Source: Symsagittifera roscoffensis
Lineage: Eukaryota > Xenacoelomorpha > Acoela > Convolutidae
Direction of reading: 5' to 3'
Assembly (NCBI RefSeq): GCF_963678635.1
Contig: NC_087068.1
Coordinates: 40,883,649-40,947,648 of the forward strand
Length of the DNA stretch: 64,000 bases
In this document: positions 1 through 10,434 of the stretch, piece after piece
Position numbering within the stretch: the stretch's first letter is position 1
Layout: every line of letters starts with the position of its first letter
Translations under genes and position numbers: made by a program
The notes under the pieces: model-generated
What the model saw: only the letters and a program-made list of their open reading frames with translations
The model's database searches: none
Told to the model about the DNA's origin: nothing

Positions 1-650
1 TCAACTAACTGAAAAAATTTTCATTAGATCAGAATGTATATTCCACTTGGATAGCACTAATGAAAATTTTGATAACATAATCGCACGCGCACTAACACAC
101 GACAAAGCCTACAAACCATTTTTCAGTAAATTTAACCATTTTGAACTCACATTTAACTTCCTTACACCCAAGGAAAGAGACATGCACTGTTCGCATGAAA
201 TTATGTCAAAGACCAAACTAACCCACACTTAAACATATTATAAACTTTTACAAAAACATTATATCACAAACACACCAGCCCTTAACCTACTAGATCGTTT
301 TATGCGTATCATTTCCAAATACAAGGCACCATATTTTTTTAGTTTTACCTATTGTTTCAAATCTATTAAATTACACGGCATCCTCTGTACTTATGATCCC
401 GTCAGACAGATGTATTTATTCTACCCACTAACCAACACCTTTCCCATTGATGACGCTCGCCCAAAAATAATTCACCTCGAACATTTACAGCTAATCAAAA
501 TAACCCGTCTCGAGCACATTCATAATACTAAATTTAATCACAAGCCGTATAACCTAATCCAAATCACGATTTTTCTACACCTATCAAAGAATTTTAAAAA
601 ATCAGAGCGCTTGAACTTCTTTGGCCTCTGCTTCGCACTAAAAATGTAAT
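1..650 (+). pseudogene. Decayed copy of unknown repeat-borne ORF (TPKERD-HCSH family)
   Basis: Two reading frames, 47-232 and 302-649, carry consecutive parts of one protein that is better preserved at 38911-39890 and 42590-43521. The first holds FNFLTPKERDMHCSHEIM; the intact copies read FHFLTPKERDLHCSHDIM. The second holds a stretch like KYxxPxFxxFTxCxKxxxxxGIL followed by YDPxxQMY, again matching the intact copies in order. A frame change and about 70 unreadable bases separate the halves, and the C-terminal third is lost to a frameshift near 560. The copy is clearly older than the other two. I do not recognise the protein: there is no visible reverse transcriptase, integrase or transposase signature. 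The 5' part lies outside the window. Confidence 0.7.
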
Positions 651-2600
651 CCGCATGCTCACTAAGCTTTTCATAACATACGACACGACAGAAACTACTT
701 TCCCCATGGATTTTTCACTAAAACAGAGCTGAATTTTGATATTAACACTAACAAATAAGACAAAACACTCACCATTAATACGCGTTTATTCACAATTCGT
801 TTTTAGATTCCAACAGTCATTCATCTAAAAGAATTAGATCCAAATAAAAAATCACTAACTCTTTATATGACTTCAAATTTTAATCTAGCAATGAAACTGA
901 ATTATCCAAGTGCAATAAGTTTCATAACCAATGCAATAAACTCATAGTTCTGTAGTAATTTTCAAAAATACGAAGTAGTAAGTTAAAAAGGTGCTAATAA
1001 ATTACAAGAAACTAACTTTTTTGTAAGCTCCTTTTATAATTCAATATTTGTCTCTTACTCAACCATATTTCACACACTCTATCCACCAAACTTGCACAAC
1101 TCGCCCATGTAGAAATGTTTTATAAATGAGATTTCAGTTTCAATAAGAACTGATAACAACTCTAACTTGTTTTCATGCCTTTCAAACTTTCCTTTAACCC
1201 GGCTGGGGGGAACTATAACTCAGCTTAAACAGACCAACGCAGCTTACTAATACCACAAAACGAACGGCATTTTTACGAAAGTCCCACGGTACTCAGACGA
1301 AATTAAATTCAGATTAAAACTGGATAAATTATTTTTTGAAACCCACATTCAAGTTTTATTAAAACCACTTGAAACACTAAAAACTCAAAGGCAAAACCCA
1401 AAACACAACAACCTGTTTTTGATAAAAGGAACCTAATGAAAAACTAAAAAAGAGAAAAACACCTGATAGAATAGAACAAAAGTTGAACACAAAAAGAGAC
1501 TTTGCTTAAAGAGACGGAAAAATTATACTCCCTCAACTGTCCTCACCACCTAGTAGGACGTTTAAAGCATGTTCTATAGCAAGCCTAACCCACCGCGCTA
1601 TAACCACGCTTACGACACGCACTCTATTTTTGACGAACGAGAGCTGCTCTAGCGTGAGCGACTCTTCAAAATAAATAAAACTAAACAAAAACGCTTTTGC
1701 GAAAACAATTAAACAACATTATTACTCAATTTCTACTTTAATCTAAATTATATAGATTTATTATGCAATGTAAAAAAATTTGTTAGAGCAAACGGAACGA
1801 GCAATATGGACACAAAATTGCAGCAAAGGAACTCATTGAAGAAGACCAATGGCCAACTCGATGTTGAGTTCAAGTACAGATCCTAGCCTTTGGTGCTTCC
1901 CAAAAAAAGGTCAAAACTTCATCTTGAACCTAATTTTGCTCTAGCATAACAAAATCGACACATCATTGAGTCAATCTGAAATCTTGACACGCTCATGCAA
2001 GACAATCTAGGATAATACAATACACACGTCTGGAACACAAAGACAACTACAAATATCCACGAAGACAACTACATCTCTCCTTTCTTCACGCAGTCACTTC
2101 TTCAGAAGAAAAAGACTCTGAAAAACAAAGAAACATCTCCATCCATCCTTCGCTACAATAAATGATCTCAAAAGTAATAAGTTCCCTAAACTCAGGATGG
2201 TTGAAACCAGTTTCAAACTAGTAATGATAAAAAATTATATTCTTGATAAAAGAATCTCTTCAAAACATTTCTTACTAACCAATCAAGATCCATAACTAAC
2301 AATGACGTTGGTTTGTAATGCTGAAACTAGGGGTAGTTTCAGCATCAGAAAAATTTGAATATAACTTAGAAGACAGTTGTTCTACTTTGGAATATGTTCC
2401 AGATACCTAACCCGCAAATACCAGTATACACTAGTTTTAGTGAGACTAGGAGATATAAGAGTAAGAATAAGATCGGTATTAGAATAAGAAGTTGCACGAA
2501 TCTTTTCGACCAGAAACAAGATAGCGTGACAAACAGACGGTGTACCTTAATGAAATTACTCTACGAGTAAGCTTTTCTAGGGTAATTTCATCTGATGGGA
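651..2600 (+). repeat. 3' non-coding tract of the old ORF-repeat copy
   Basis: This stretch aligns in order, with many gaps, to the DNA downstream of the two younger ORF copies (39890-40869 and 43522-45529). Shared landmarks are a TTTAACCCGGYTGG segment followed by CCAACGCAGCTTACTAA near 1195-1245, GCCTAACCCACCGYGCTATAAC near 1583, CCAATGRCCAMCTCGATGTT near 1846, and the segment GATCGGTATTAGAATAAGAAGTTGCACGAATC near 2471. No gene of its own is visible. Conservation of non-coding blocks between old and young copies implies this is part of the mobile unit rather than flanking DNA. It fades near 2600; 2600-2830 shows nothing recognisable. Confidence 0.65.
2319..2344. other. Conserved hairpin in the 3' tract of the ORF repeat
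   Basis: TGCTGAAACTA, a GGGG loop, then TAGTTTCAGCA forms an 11-bp perfect stem. The same stem recurs with a different loop region at 45274-45299 in the younger copy, at the equivalent position. This argues for a structural role in the element, such as 3'-end formation or replication, but the function is inferred only. Confidence 0.6.
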
Positions 2601-3734
2601 CAAAAATTTCATCTGGTGGGCATAGACAATCTTAAAGATTTGTCTCTACGTCTCAATACGTCTCCTCCACTATTTCAAACGATCCGGCAAAATCAGGTAA
2701 GAAACTGAACAGCAAACCGAGCTTCTACATCGTGACACGACAAAAACTGCAACGATTATTTCTCTACAGAATTCTTCGAGCAGTAAGTTTTCGTTCCCCA
2801 GCATGAAAATAAATACTTGGAGCAAAAAGATTAGTTTGCAAGCAATATGTTTCTTGATGTTACATTACCATATTATATTTTGCATTTATTAATCTGCAAT
2901 GCCATTCGATTGTCTTATAATTCACTGGCGAAGAGAGGTGCTGCGCCTTTTCAAATGTTTTTAAAAACAATTTTGAATATTTTGAAACAGTTGATTTGTG
3001 CATTGATTAGACCAAAAATATTTTTTATTATGGCTTCGTGGTGAGTGTAATTCAATTAATTATCGTCTTCCTTTGATAATAATCATATACCAGTTTACAG
3101 GTTTTTGCAACATTATTTGTATAAAATCGATTGCAATTCGTTTCTCGTCAGGACGCATAGGCACGCTTGTGAACAACACAAAAATATCCCCTGTACAAAA
3201 ACTTTTTCTGACGTTTCAGTGAAAAAGCATCTTGTTTTAATTTTTGTCGGGTTTTGGAAGGTAAAAATTTTGTTATTTTTCGAATTATGGATTTACCAAC
3301 CTTCAATCTCATTTGATTTTCTTATGTTTCACCCGCGATGAGTGTGCTGTGCCTTTTTAATGTTTTTTGGCGATAGTTTTAAATATACTTTGGAAAAGTC
3401 GATTCGAGCATAGGGTACTGAAAGTTATTACTATTTTTTAAAATTTGTTAAAAATTTATTAATTTTTCTGATATATAATTAATTTGAATAGTTTCTAGCT
3501 TTCAGTTTTTTTGGTAACAATTTGTTGTTGCCCTAAAAAGATTGCTTATTTTTAATGTTGGGACCATGAAAAGGCCTTCTCGTGACGGTCGTTTTTTTGA
3601 TTAGCAAATATGTTGATCTAGCTAAATGCATATTAAAAGTACATATAAACGTGACGATTTTCCAGTCTGTAAATGTATAACACTTTTGCAAGCAAAAATT
3701 CCGACAACAATTTCATTACTCATGCTTTGCGCGA

Positions 3735-4247
3735 TCCATGTTGCGACTTTGCCCGACCCATGTTGCGACGTTGCGCGACTCATGTTGCGACTTTTCGCGA
3801 CCCAATTAGCTATGTTGCGACTCTGTGCAACCGATCTTGTGACTTTGAGCGACTAATGATTCGACCGTGTTCAACTCATGATTCGACCCTGTTCAACCCA
3901 TGTTTCGACTCTGTTCGACTCATGGTTCGACTCTGTTCGACCAATGAATTGCCCCTGTTCGACTCATGATTCGATCCTTTTCGATTCATTATTCGACCCT
4001 GTTTGACCCTGTTCGACTCATGATTCGAACCTGTTCGTTTCATGATTCGACCCTGTTCGACTCATGATTCGACCATGTTTGACTCATGATTCGACCCTGT
4101 TTGACTATATCGAACCTGTTGACTCATGATTCGATCCTGCTCGGCTCATGATTCGAGTTTGTTCGTTTATATTGATCGTTCGGCCGTCTAATTTTGCGAC
4201 AAAAGTCGGAATCCGTTCGACCGTGTCGGTCGAATCATGAGTTGAAC
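3735..4247. repeat. TTCGAC satellite block 1
   Basis: Degenerate repeats begin as TTGCGACTYTGCGCGACYCATG and change into ATTCGACCCTGTTCGACTCATG (22 bp, two roughly 11-bp halves each starting TTCGAC). The block closes at 4228-4247 with one unit in the opposite orientation (GGTCGAATCATGAGTTGAAC), the reverse complement of the array unit with one mismatch. Confidence 0.85.
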
Positions 4248-4949
4248 ACCTCAGCCCGGGAGTCGAGGATTTATAATTTTTTTATATCCAAATGAAAATG
4301 GGGTTTTGAAATAATACAGAAGTTAAACTTATACATTCTAGAGATTACATTGCTCTGTAGGAGCAATAATTGACTACAGAACAGTTTGTTTCTGGAAATT
4401 CGCTTTTAATCTTTACTTTTTTAAATCAAACTAAAATAATTTCAAATTGATGCAAACAATTTATGGGTCTTTGCAGCTTTATTTGTATAAAATCGGTTGC
4501 AATTGGTTTCTCGTCAGTACGGGTCGGCCCGCATGTGAACAACACAAAAATATCCCCTGTACAAAAACCTTTTAAAAATATCCCCTGTACAAAAACCTTT
4601 GCTGACCTTTCAGTGAAAAAGCATCTTGTTTTAGTTTTTGTCGGGTTTTCGAAGGTAAAAATTTTGTTATTTTTCGAATTTTGGATTTACCAATCTTCAC
4701 TCTCATTCGATTGTCTTTTATTTCATACGCGAAGCGTGTGCTGCGCCTTTTTAAGCTGTTTTTCAGCGATAATTCTAAATATGTTTTGAAAATGTTGGGT
4801 TGAGCATAGAGTACTAAAATTTATTTTCTAAATTTAGCTTCGTGGCAAGTGTGTTTCATTTAGTTATCGTCTTTTTTGTAAATATTCATTTAACTCCTCT
4901 GATTTATGTTTGCTTTGGATGATTTCTAGCTTTCAGTTTTTGTGGTAAT

Positions 4950-5395
4950 GAATTTGTTGTCGGCCCGCATGTGAACAACACAAAAATATTACCTGCACAA
5001 AAACTTTTAAAAAATATCCCCTGTACAAAAACCTTTGCTGACCTTTCATTGAAAAAAGCATCTTGTTTTAATTTTTGTCGGGTTTTCGAAGGTAAAAATT
5101 TTGTTATTTTTCGAATTTTGGATTTACCAATCTTCACTCTCATTCGATTGTCTTTTATTTCACACGCGAAGCGTGTGCTGCGCCTTTTTAAACTGTTTTT
5201 CAGCGATAACTCTTAATAAGTTTTGAAAATGTTGGTTCGAGCATAGAGTACTAAAATTTATTTCTAAATTTAGCTTCGTGGTAAGTGTGTTTCATTTAAA
5301 TATCGTCTTTTTTGTAACTATTCATTTAACTCATCTGATTTATGTTTGCTTTCGATGATTTCTAGCTTTCAGTTTTTGTGGTAACGAATTTGTTG
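4950..5395. repeat. Internal duplication within macrosatellite unit 2
   Basis: The segment from CGGCCCGCATGTGAACAACA to GTTTTTGTGGTAACGAATTTG repeats 4527-4959 almost exactly. This gives unit 2 two copies of the CACGCGAAGCGTGTG palindrome region. The pattern suits unequal crossing-over or slippage within the array. Confidence 0.75.
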
Positions 5396-5594
5396 TTGCC
5401 CTAAAAAGATTGCTTATATTTTACGTTGGGACCATGTGTAGGCTTTCTCGTGGCGGGCCTGTATATGATCAGCAAGTTTGTTTATCTAGCTAACTGCACA
5501 TTAAAAATACTTATATACTGAATGATTTTGCGATCTGCATCTGTATAACGCTTGTGCAAGCAAAAAAAAATCCGACAACAATTTCTTTGCTTCA

Positions 5595-6466
5595 GTTTTG
5601 CGCGACCCTTGTTGCGACTTTGCGCGACCCATGTTGCGATTTGCGCAACCCAAATTTATGTTGCGACCCTGTTCGACTCATGATTCGACCCTGCTCGACT
5701 CATGATTCGACCCTGTTCGACTCATGATTCGACCCTGCTCGACTCATGATTCGACCCTGCTCGACTCATGATTCGACCCTGTTCGACTAATGATTCGACC
5801 CTGTTCGACTAATGGGCTCTTTTCCAGCCACCTTTCAATATACCGAGTTTTATGTTTGTTTTACGTGTTACTACGGCTAAATGCGTGATGTTACGTTGTA
5901 AAGTATGACGAACAAATATGTTCACAGTTGTTAATTTGTTCACCACGCCAAAGTTCATTGCATTCTGACAAGGTTAAATAAACTTTTCAAAGTTGAATTT
6001 GAAAGGGGAAAACTGGAAAAGAGCCGACTTATGATTCAACCCTGCTCGACTCATGATTCGACCCTGTTCGACTCATGATTCGACCCTGTTCGACTCATGG
6101 TTCGACCCTGTTCGACCAATAAATCACCCCTGTTCGACTCATGATTCGACCCTGTTTGACCCATGATTCGACCCTGTTCGACTCATGATTCGATCCTTTT
6201 CGATTCAATATTCGACCCTGTTTGACCCTGTTCGACTCATGATTTGAACCTGTTCGACTCATGATTCGACCCTGTTCGACTCATGATTCTACCATGTTTG
6301 AGTCATGATTCGACCCTGTTTGACTATATCGACCCTGTTGACTCATGATTCGATCCTGCTCGGCTCATGATTCGAGTTCGTTCGTTTATATTGATCGTTT
6401 GACCGTCTTATTTTGCGACAAAAGTCGGAATCCGTTCGAACGTGTCGGTCGAATCATGAGTCGAAC
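5595..6466. repeat. TTCGAC satellite block 2
   Basis: This block holds many near-identical 22-bp units of TTCGACCCTG plus TTCGACTCATGA, split by a 211-bp MITE at 5815-6025. It ends at 6447-6466 with an exact inverted unit (GGTCGAATCATGAGTCGAAC). Unit-to-unit identity is higher here than in block 1, so it was homogenised more recently. Confidence 0.88.
5815..6025. mobile_element. MITE, family 1 (TIR GGCTCTTTTCCAG), 8-bp target duplication
   Basis: A 211-bp non-coding element runs from GGCTCTTTTCCAG to CTGGAAAAGAGCC. It is flanked by GACTAATG (5807-5814) and GACTTATG (6026-6033), an 8-bp target site duplication with one mismatch, and lies inside the TTCGAC satellite. Eight-base duplications are made by hAT and P superfamily transposases. 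No transposase is encoded here, so it must have been moved in trans. Sister copies lie at 7553-7769 and, inverted, at 10435-10653. Confidence 0.88.
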
Positions 6467-7374
6467 ACCTCAGCCAGGGAGTCGGGGATTTAAAATTTTT
6501 ATATCCAAATGAAAATGGGTTTTTGAAAGAATACAGAATTTAAACTTGGTACATTCTAGAGTTTACATTGCTCTGTAGGAGCAATAATTGACTACAGAAC
6601 AGTTTCTTTCTTGAAATTCGCTTTTAACCCTTACTTTTTAAAATCAAACTAAAATAATTTCAAATTGATGCAAACAGTTCATAGGTCTTTGCCGCTTTAT
6701 TTGTATAAAATCGATTGCAATTCGTTTCTCGTCAGTGAGAGTCGGCCCGCATGTGAAGAACACAAAAACATCCCCTGTACAAAAACCTTTTAAAAATATC
6801 CCCTGTACAAAAACCTTTTCTGACCTTTCAGTGAAAAAGCATCTTGTTTTAATTTTTGTCGGGTTTTCGAAGGTATAAATTTTGTTATCTTTCGAATTTT
6901 GGATTTACCAATCTCCACTCTCATTTGATTGTCTTTTATTTCACACGCGAAGGGTGTACTGCGCCTTTTTAAACTGTTTTTCAGCAATAATTCTAAATAT
7001 ATTTTGAAAATGTTGATTTGAGCATAGTGTACTAAAATTTATTTCTAATTTTAGCTTCGTGGTAAGTGTGTTTCATTTAGTTGTCGTCTTTTTTTTGTAA
7101 ACATAAATTTAACTCCTCTGATTTATGTTTGCTTTGGATGATTTCTAGCTTTCATTTTTTGTGGTAACGAGTTAGTTGTTGCCCTAAAAAGATTGCTTAT
7201 ATTTTAGGTTGCGACCATGTGTAGGCCTTCTCATGGCGGTCCTGTATATGATCAGCAAATTTGTTTATCTAGCTAACTGCACATTAAAAATACTTATATA
7301 CTGGATGATTTTGCGATCTGCATCTGTATAACGCTTGTGCAAGCAAAAAAAATCCGACAACAATTTCATTGCTT

Positions 7375-7792
7375 CAGCTTTGCTTGACCCTTGTTGCGAT
7401 TTTGCGCGACCCATGTTGCGATTTGCGCAACCCAAATTTATGTTGCGACCATGTTCGACTCATGATTCGACCCTGCTCGACTCATGATTCGACCCTGTTC
7501 GACTCATGATTCGACCCTGTTCGTCTCATGATTCGACCCTGCTCGACTAATGGGCTCTTTTCCAGTTCCCCCCAACTTTCAAAATACCGAGTTTTATGTT
7601 TGTTTTACGTGTTATTACGGCTAAATGCGTGATGTTACGTTGTAAAGTATGAAGAACAAATCTGTTCACAGTTGTTGATTTGTTCACCACGCCAAATTTC
7701 ATTGCATTATGACAAGGTTAAATAAGCTTTTCAAAGTTGAATTTGAAAGGGGGAAACTGGAAAAGAGCCGACTAATGATTCGACCCTGTTCG
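7375..7792. repeat. TTCGAC satellite block 3, left part
   Basis: The units are the same as in block 2. They are interrupted by a MITE (7553-7769) and then by the non-LTR retrotransposon that starts at about 7793. The block resumes at 9678. Confidence 0.85.
7553..7769. mobile_element. MITE, family 1, perfect 8-bp target duplication
   Basis: A 217-bp element with the same terminal inverted repeats (GGCTCTTTTCCAGTTCCCCC and its complement) as the copies at 5815 and 10435. The flanks are GACTAATG on both sides (7545-7552 and 7770-7777), so insertion was clean. The target word is the same as for the 5815 copy but falls in a different satellite unit. Confidence 0.92.
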
Positions 7793-9677
7793 GAGCGTCG
7801 GGAACGGACACTGTCCACCCTCTACTTCTAAAGCACCTCCCGGACTGCGGGCAGACTCGCCTGCTTGACCTCATAAACCGCAGTTGGGTAGAAGGGAGAG
7901 TCCCCATGGCTTGGAGAAGAGCGGTCATAGTGCCCATTCTGAAGAAGAAGAAGCCGGCCCACGAAATCAAGAGCTTTAGGCCTGTCTCGCTTCTCTCTTG
8001 CATTTCGAAAGTGGCCGAGAGTCTGGTTGAGAGAAGAATCCGCTCCTGGTGCAACGACCACGACGCGATCCCTCCGCAACAGTCAGGGTTTCAACCGAAG
8101 AGATCGACCCTCGACGTCATTACACACGTCACACAGTCAGCCTTCGACTCGCTTCAGCGACGGGACAGGTCAGTCCTGGTAGCAGTCGACTTCAAGGCAG
8201 CATTCGACCGCGTGTGGAAAATGGGCCTCCTGAGAGACCTGGCGGCCGGGGGCCTCCCCTCCCGATGCCTCCGCTGGCTCCGTGCTTTCCTGTCGGACAG
8301 ATACGCCGCCGTCCGCTGGAACGACACCCTCAGCCCATTCAGACTCTTCCAAGAAGGCCTCCCTCAAGGCAGTCCGCTCTCGCCCCTTTTGTACTGCATT
8401 GCGACCGCGCGGCTGCCACGTGCAGCGTTTGAGGCAGCCCCAGAGAGTGAGACCGATCAGTACGCAGACGACTTCACGCTGGTTGCATCTGCGAAGACCC
8501 CAGAGCTTGCAGCCGAGGCTGTTCAACCAGCTCTGGACGCCGTTACGGACTGGGCAAGCAACAACCACGTCCTTTTCAGCATGGACAAGACGGAGGCGCT
8601 GATTATCTCCCTGGATCCCCGGGAGACTTGCGGCAAGGCACAACCCACCCTCCGCCTAAACCACGAAGAGGTTTCCTATGCCTACAACCCGGAGACGAAG
8701 AAGACCACTGGCCCGGATATCCTAGGTGTGAAGTTCGATTCGCAGCTTCGTTTCAACCAACAGACCGAGATCGCAGTGAAGAAACTGAAAAACAGGACGA
8801 AAATCATCCAAGCTCTTGCCGGGAAAGATTGGGGTCTCAGGGCATGCGACCTCCGCCAGCTCTACAAGTCGTATGTCCGACCAGGAGGGCTGTATGCGGC
8901 CGGTAGCTGGGGTTGTTTCCTCGCAGACTCCCACATCAGAAGACTAGAATCCTGCAACTACAACGCAGCTCGGACCATCATAGGAGCCCCCTCTGGCTCC
9001 CCTGCTGCCCCAACCTGCTCAGAAGCAGAGCTTATTCCGATCGAGCAGGTCATTCAGGAAGAAGCGACTCTGTTATTTAATAAATACACTCGATTCCCGG
9101 AAAGTCACTTTCTTCATGACCTGACCAAGCCGGTTGCCACGCGGCCAAGACTGAAGTCTAGAGGAGAAAGCTCGTTCCGCAAGGACTGGCGACAGACGGC
9201 CTCCAGACGGATCGCAGAAATTCCACGAGGCTCGTCGGTCAGAGCTCAGATAATCCAGGACCGCGAGGACAGAGCCAGAGCGACCTACTTCTCCCACACA
9301 CCCGCAGACTCCTGGCACAGAAGGTGCACAAACGGTCAGAGTCTCCCAGTCTGGACGACCAGAACGCGGGAGGAAGAAGTCGCCTTACATCGCCTTAGAC
9401 TAAACCGCGCCACACATCTCCAACACTTCCGACACCGAATCGGAAAAGAAGATTCGCCAATTTGCACCAACTGCGATCTTCAACAAGAAGAAACGGCCGA
9501 ACATTATCTACTAACCTGCCCACGCTGGACTAAGGAGAGGCTCGACTGCCTGGGAGCGGTTCCAGATCCGTCAATCCTGCAGAACGCCCCCGAGAGCGTG
9601 GTTTCGTTCATCCGACGAACTGGCATGATCAATGCCGCTTAATCAGTGAAAAGCCCGGGACAACCAAACCAAACCAA
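7793..9677 (+). mobile_element. 5'-truncated non-LTR retrotransposon inserted in TTCGAC satellite
   Basis: A GC-rich island of about 1.9 kb in AT-rich DNA. It begins inside the reverse-transcriptase reading frame without a start codon, as expected of 5' truncation during target-primed reverse transcription. It ends a few dozen bases after the stop codon in a short tandem tail of about three CCAAA units. ACCCTGTTCG lies on both sides (7783-7792 and 9678-9687) and could be a 10-bp target duplication, but the target is itself a tandem repeat, so this is not proof. There is no ORF1 and no endonuclease domain in this copy. Confidence 0.85.
7795..9642 (+). CDS. Non-LTR retrotransposon reverse transcriptase, 5'-truncated
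   Basis: This encodes the RNA-dependent DNA polymerase of a LINE-type element, which copies element RNA into DNA at a nicked target. Numbered from the first ATG (7906), visible motifs are FRPVSLLSCISK (fingers), SGFQPKRSTLD, palm motif A VDFKAAFDRVW near 93-103, GLPQGSPLSPLL near 151, and the catalytic YADD at 186-189. A thumb segment with DILGVKFDSQLRF follows, and a C-terminal C-x2-C-x9-H-x4-C knuckle lies at 520-538. The frame is open upstream of that ATG to the element edge and still reads as RT there (LLDLINRSWVEGRVP), so 7906 is an internal Met. No RNase H follows. The frame has no stop or frameshift and is far more GC-rich than its surroundings, which points to recent insertion. It looks like the Jockey/I/R1 range of clades; I cannot place it more finely. 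Confidence 0.92.
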   Translation, partial: ASGTDTVHPLLLKHLPDCGQTRLLDLINRSWVEGRVPMAWRRAVIVPILKKKKPAHEIKSFRPVSLLSCISKVAESLVERRIRSWCNDHDAIPPQQSGFQPKRSTLDVITHVTQSAFDSLQRRDRSVLVAVDFKAAFDRVWKMGLLRDLAAGGLPSRCLRWLRAFLSDRYAAVRWNDTLSPFRLFQEGLPQGSPLSPLLYCIATARLPRAAFEAAPESETDQYADDFTLVASAKTPELAAEAVQPALDAVTDWASNNHVLFSMDKTEALIISLDPRETCGKAQPTLRLNHEEVSYAYNPETKKTTGPDILGVKFDSQLRFNQQTEIAVKKLKNRTKIIQALAGKDWGLRACDLRQLYKSYVRPGGLYAAGSWGCFLADSHIRRLESCNYNAARTIIGAPSGSPAAPTCSEAELIPIEQVIQEEATLLFNKYTRFPESHFLHDLTKPVATRPRLKSRGESSFRKDWRQTASRRIAEIPRGSSVRAQIIQDREDRARATYFSHTPADSWHRRCTNGQSLPVWTTRTREEEVALHRLRLNRATHLQHFRHRIGKEDSPICTNCDLQQEETAEHYLLTCPRWTKERLDCLGAVPDPSILQNAPESVVSFIRRTGMINAA

Positions 9678-9687
9678 ACCCTGTTCG

Positions 9688-9902
9688 ACTCATGATTCAA
9701 CCCTGTTCGACTCATGATTCGACCCTGATCGACTCATGATTTCGTTCCTGTTCGACTCATGATTCGACCCTGCTCGACTCATGATTCGACCCTGTTCGAC
9801 TCATGATTCGACTTTGTTCGACTATAGTGTTCATTCATCAGTCTTAATTTGCGACGGAAATCGGACTCCGTTCGATCGTGTCGGTCGAATCATGAGTCGA
9901 AC
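9688..9902. repeat. TTCGAC satellite block 3, right part, with inverted end unit
   Basis: Satellite units resume after the retrotransposon and finish with the same closing segment as blocks 1 and 2. The exact inverted unit GGTCGAATCATGAGTCGAAC lies at 9883-9902. Confidence 0.85.
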
Positions 9903-10181
9903 ACCTCAACCCGGGCTCCTATATTAGCTTAGTTGTTTATCACCCTATAACCAAATTTCCCATTAAAGCAGTAAAGCCAGCAAGCATAATTCTGAGTTCC
10001 AATCTACTGAAAAAGAAAGCTTTCAACCAATTGAACAATCTCCTACCTCAATCGATTTAGCGGGGGGAGGTGGGTGGTGGGTGTGGAGATAGGAGATAAT
10101 TAATTTGGTTTAAAGAGCCAGTCATAACATACTAAGTTAAACTGGTTAATACACGTAACCCTGAATTTATGCGAAGTGTGG
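9903..10181. other. Region upstream of the gene promoter
   Basis: Mostly AT-rich single-copy sequence. A G-rich run (GGGGGGAGGTGGGTGGTGGG) lies at 10061-10080, about 100 bases upstream of the TATA box; it could be a regulatory or G-quadruplex-forming element. Nothing else is recognisable. Confidence 0.3.
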
Positions 10182-10208
10182 TATAAAAGCGGGAATGTTG
10201 TATCAGTC
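10182..10208 (+). promoter_or_regulatory. Core promoter: TATA box and TCAGTC initiator
   Basis: TATAAAAG at 10182-10189 is followed by TCAGTC at 10203-10208, which fits the arthropod initiator consensus TCAGTY. The A of the initiator would be +1 at 10205, giving a TATA-to-start spacing of 23, slightly short; a second candidate, TCACTG, lies 4 bases on. CACGTG, an E-box palindrome, sits just downstream at 10215-10220. No ATG occurs between here and 10345. Confidence 0.5.
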
Positions 10209-10344
10209 ACTGAGCACGTGGGAAGTTGCGATCAAAGTAATTATAAAATTAAAAAAGCAGTTCGGTAAATTGCATAAAAAATTAACCAATTGAAACCAAT
10301 TTTATTATAAAAAGTAACCAAGATCGACTTACAACTCTAAAAAA

Positions 10345-10366
10345 ATGGAAGGAAAATGGCCAGATG
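10345..10366 (+). CDS. Exon 1 coding part (start codon)
   Basis: The first ATG after the promoter opens MEGKWPD and runs into a consensus donor, GTGAGT, in phase 1. The A-rich context before ATG is usual for AT-rich genomes. The leftover G joins AG of exon 2 to give Glu. It is short, so the support comes from the promoter upstream, the strong donor and phase agreement. Confidence 0.6.
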
Positions 10367-10434
10367 GTGAGTCTATATCGACAAACTAACCAAACCCGTT
10401 ATTCACAAGGGCTTTTTGTCTTGATACTACCAGC

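Larger units (their letters stand above)
2830..9920 (+). repeat. Macrosatellite array with embedded TTCGAC satellite blocks
   Basis: A partial unit (2880-3100) is followed by three head-to-tail units starting near 3100, 4440 and 6660. Each unit opens with a segment containing TTTGTATAAAATCGRTTGCAA and CCCCTGTACAAAAACYTTT. Then come the short palindrome CACGCGAAGCGTGTG (degenerate in some units), a GGGACCATGTGTAGGC-like stretch, and a long TTCGAC-rich block. The block closes with a conserved tail containing TTTTGCGACAAAAGTCGGA. The bare unit is about 1.36 kb. Unit 2 is lengthened by an internal duplication (4950-5390 repeats 4530-4960) and a MITE; unit 3 by a MITE and a retrotransposon. Small ORFs inside are not conserved as proteins between units and I do not call them genes. 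Confidence 0.85.

Noticed and set aside
7731-9318. Several antisense or shifted frames over the reverse transcriptase
   Set aside because: GC-rich coding DNA leaves other frames open by chance; only the + frame has RT motifs.
3735-9902. Regular short repeats that might be read as a CRISPR array
   Set aside because: There are no unique spacers and no cas genes. The repeats are contiguous satellite units in eukaryotic DNA.
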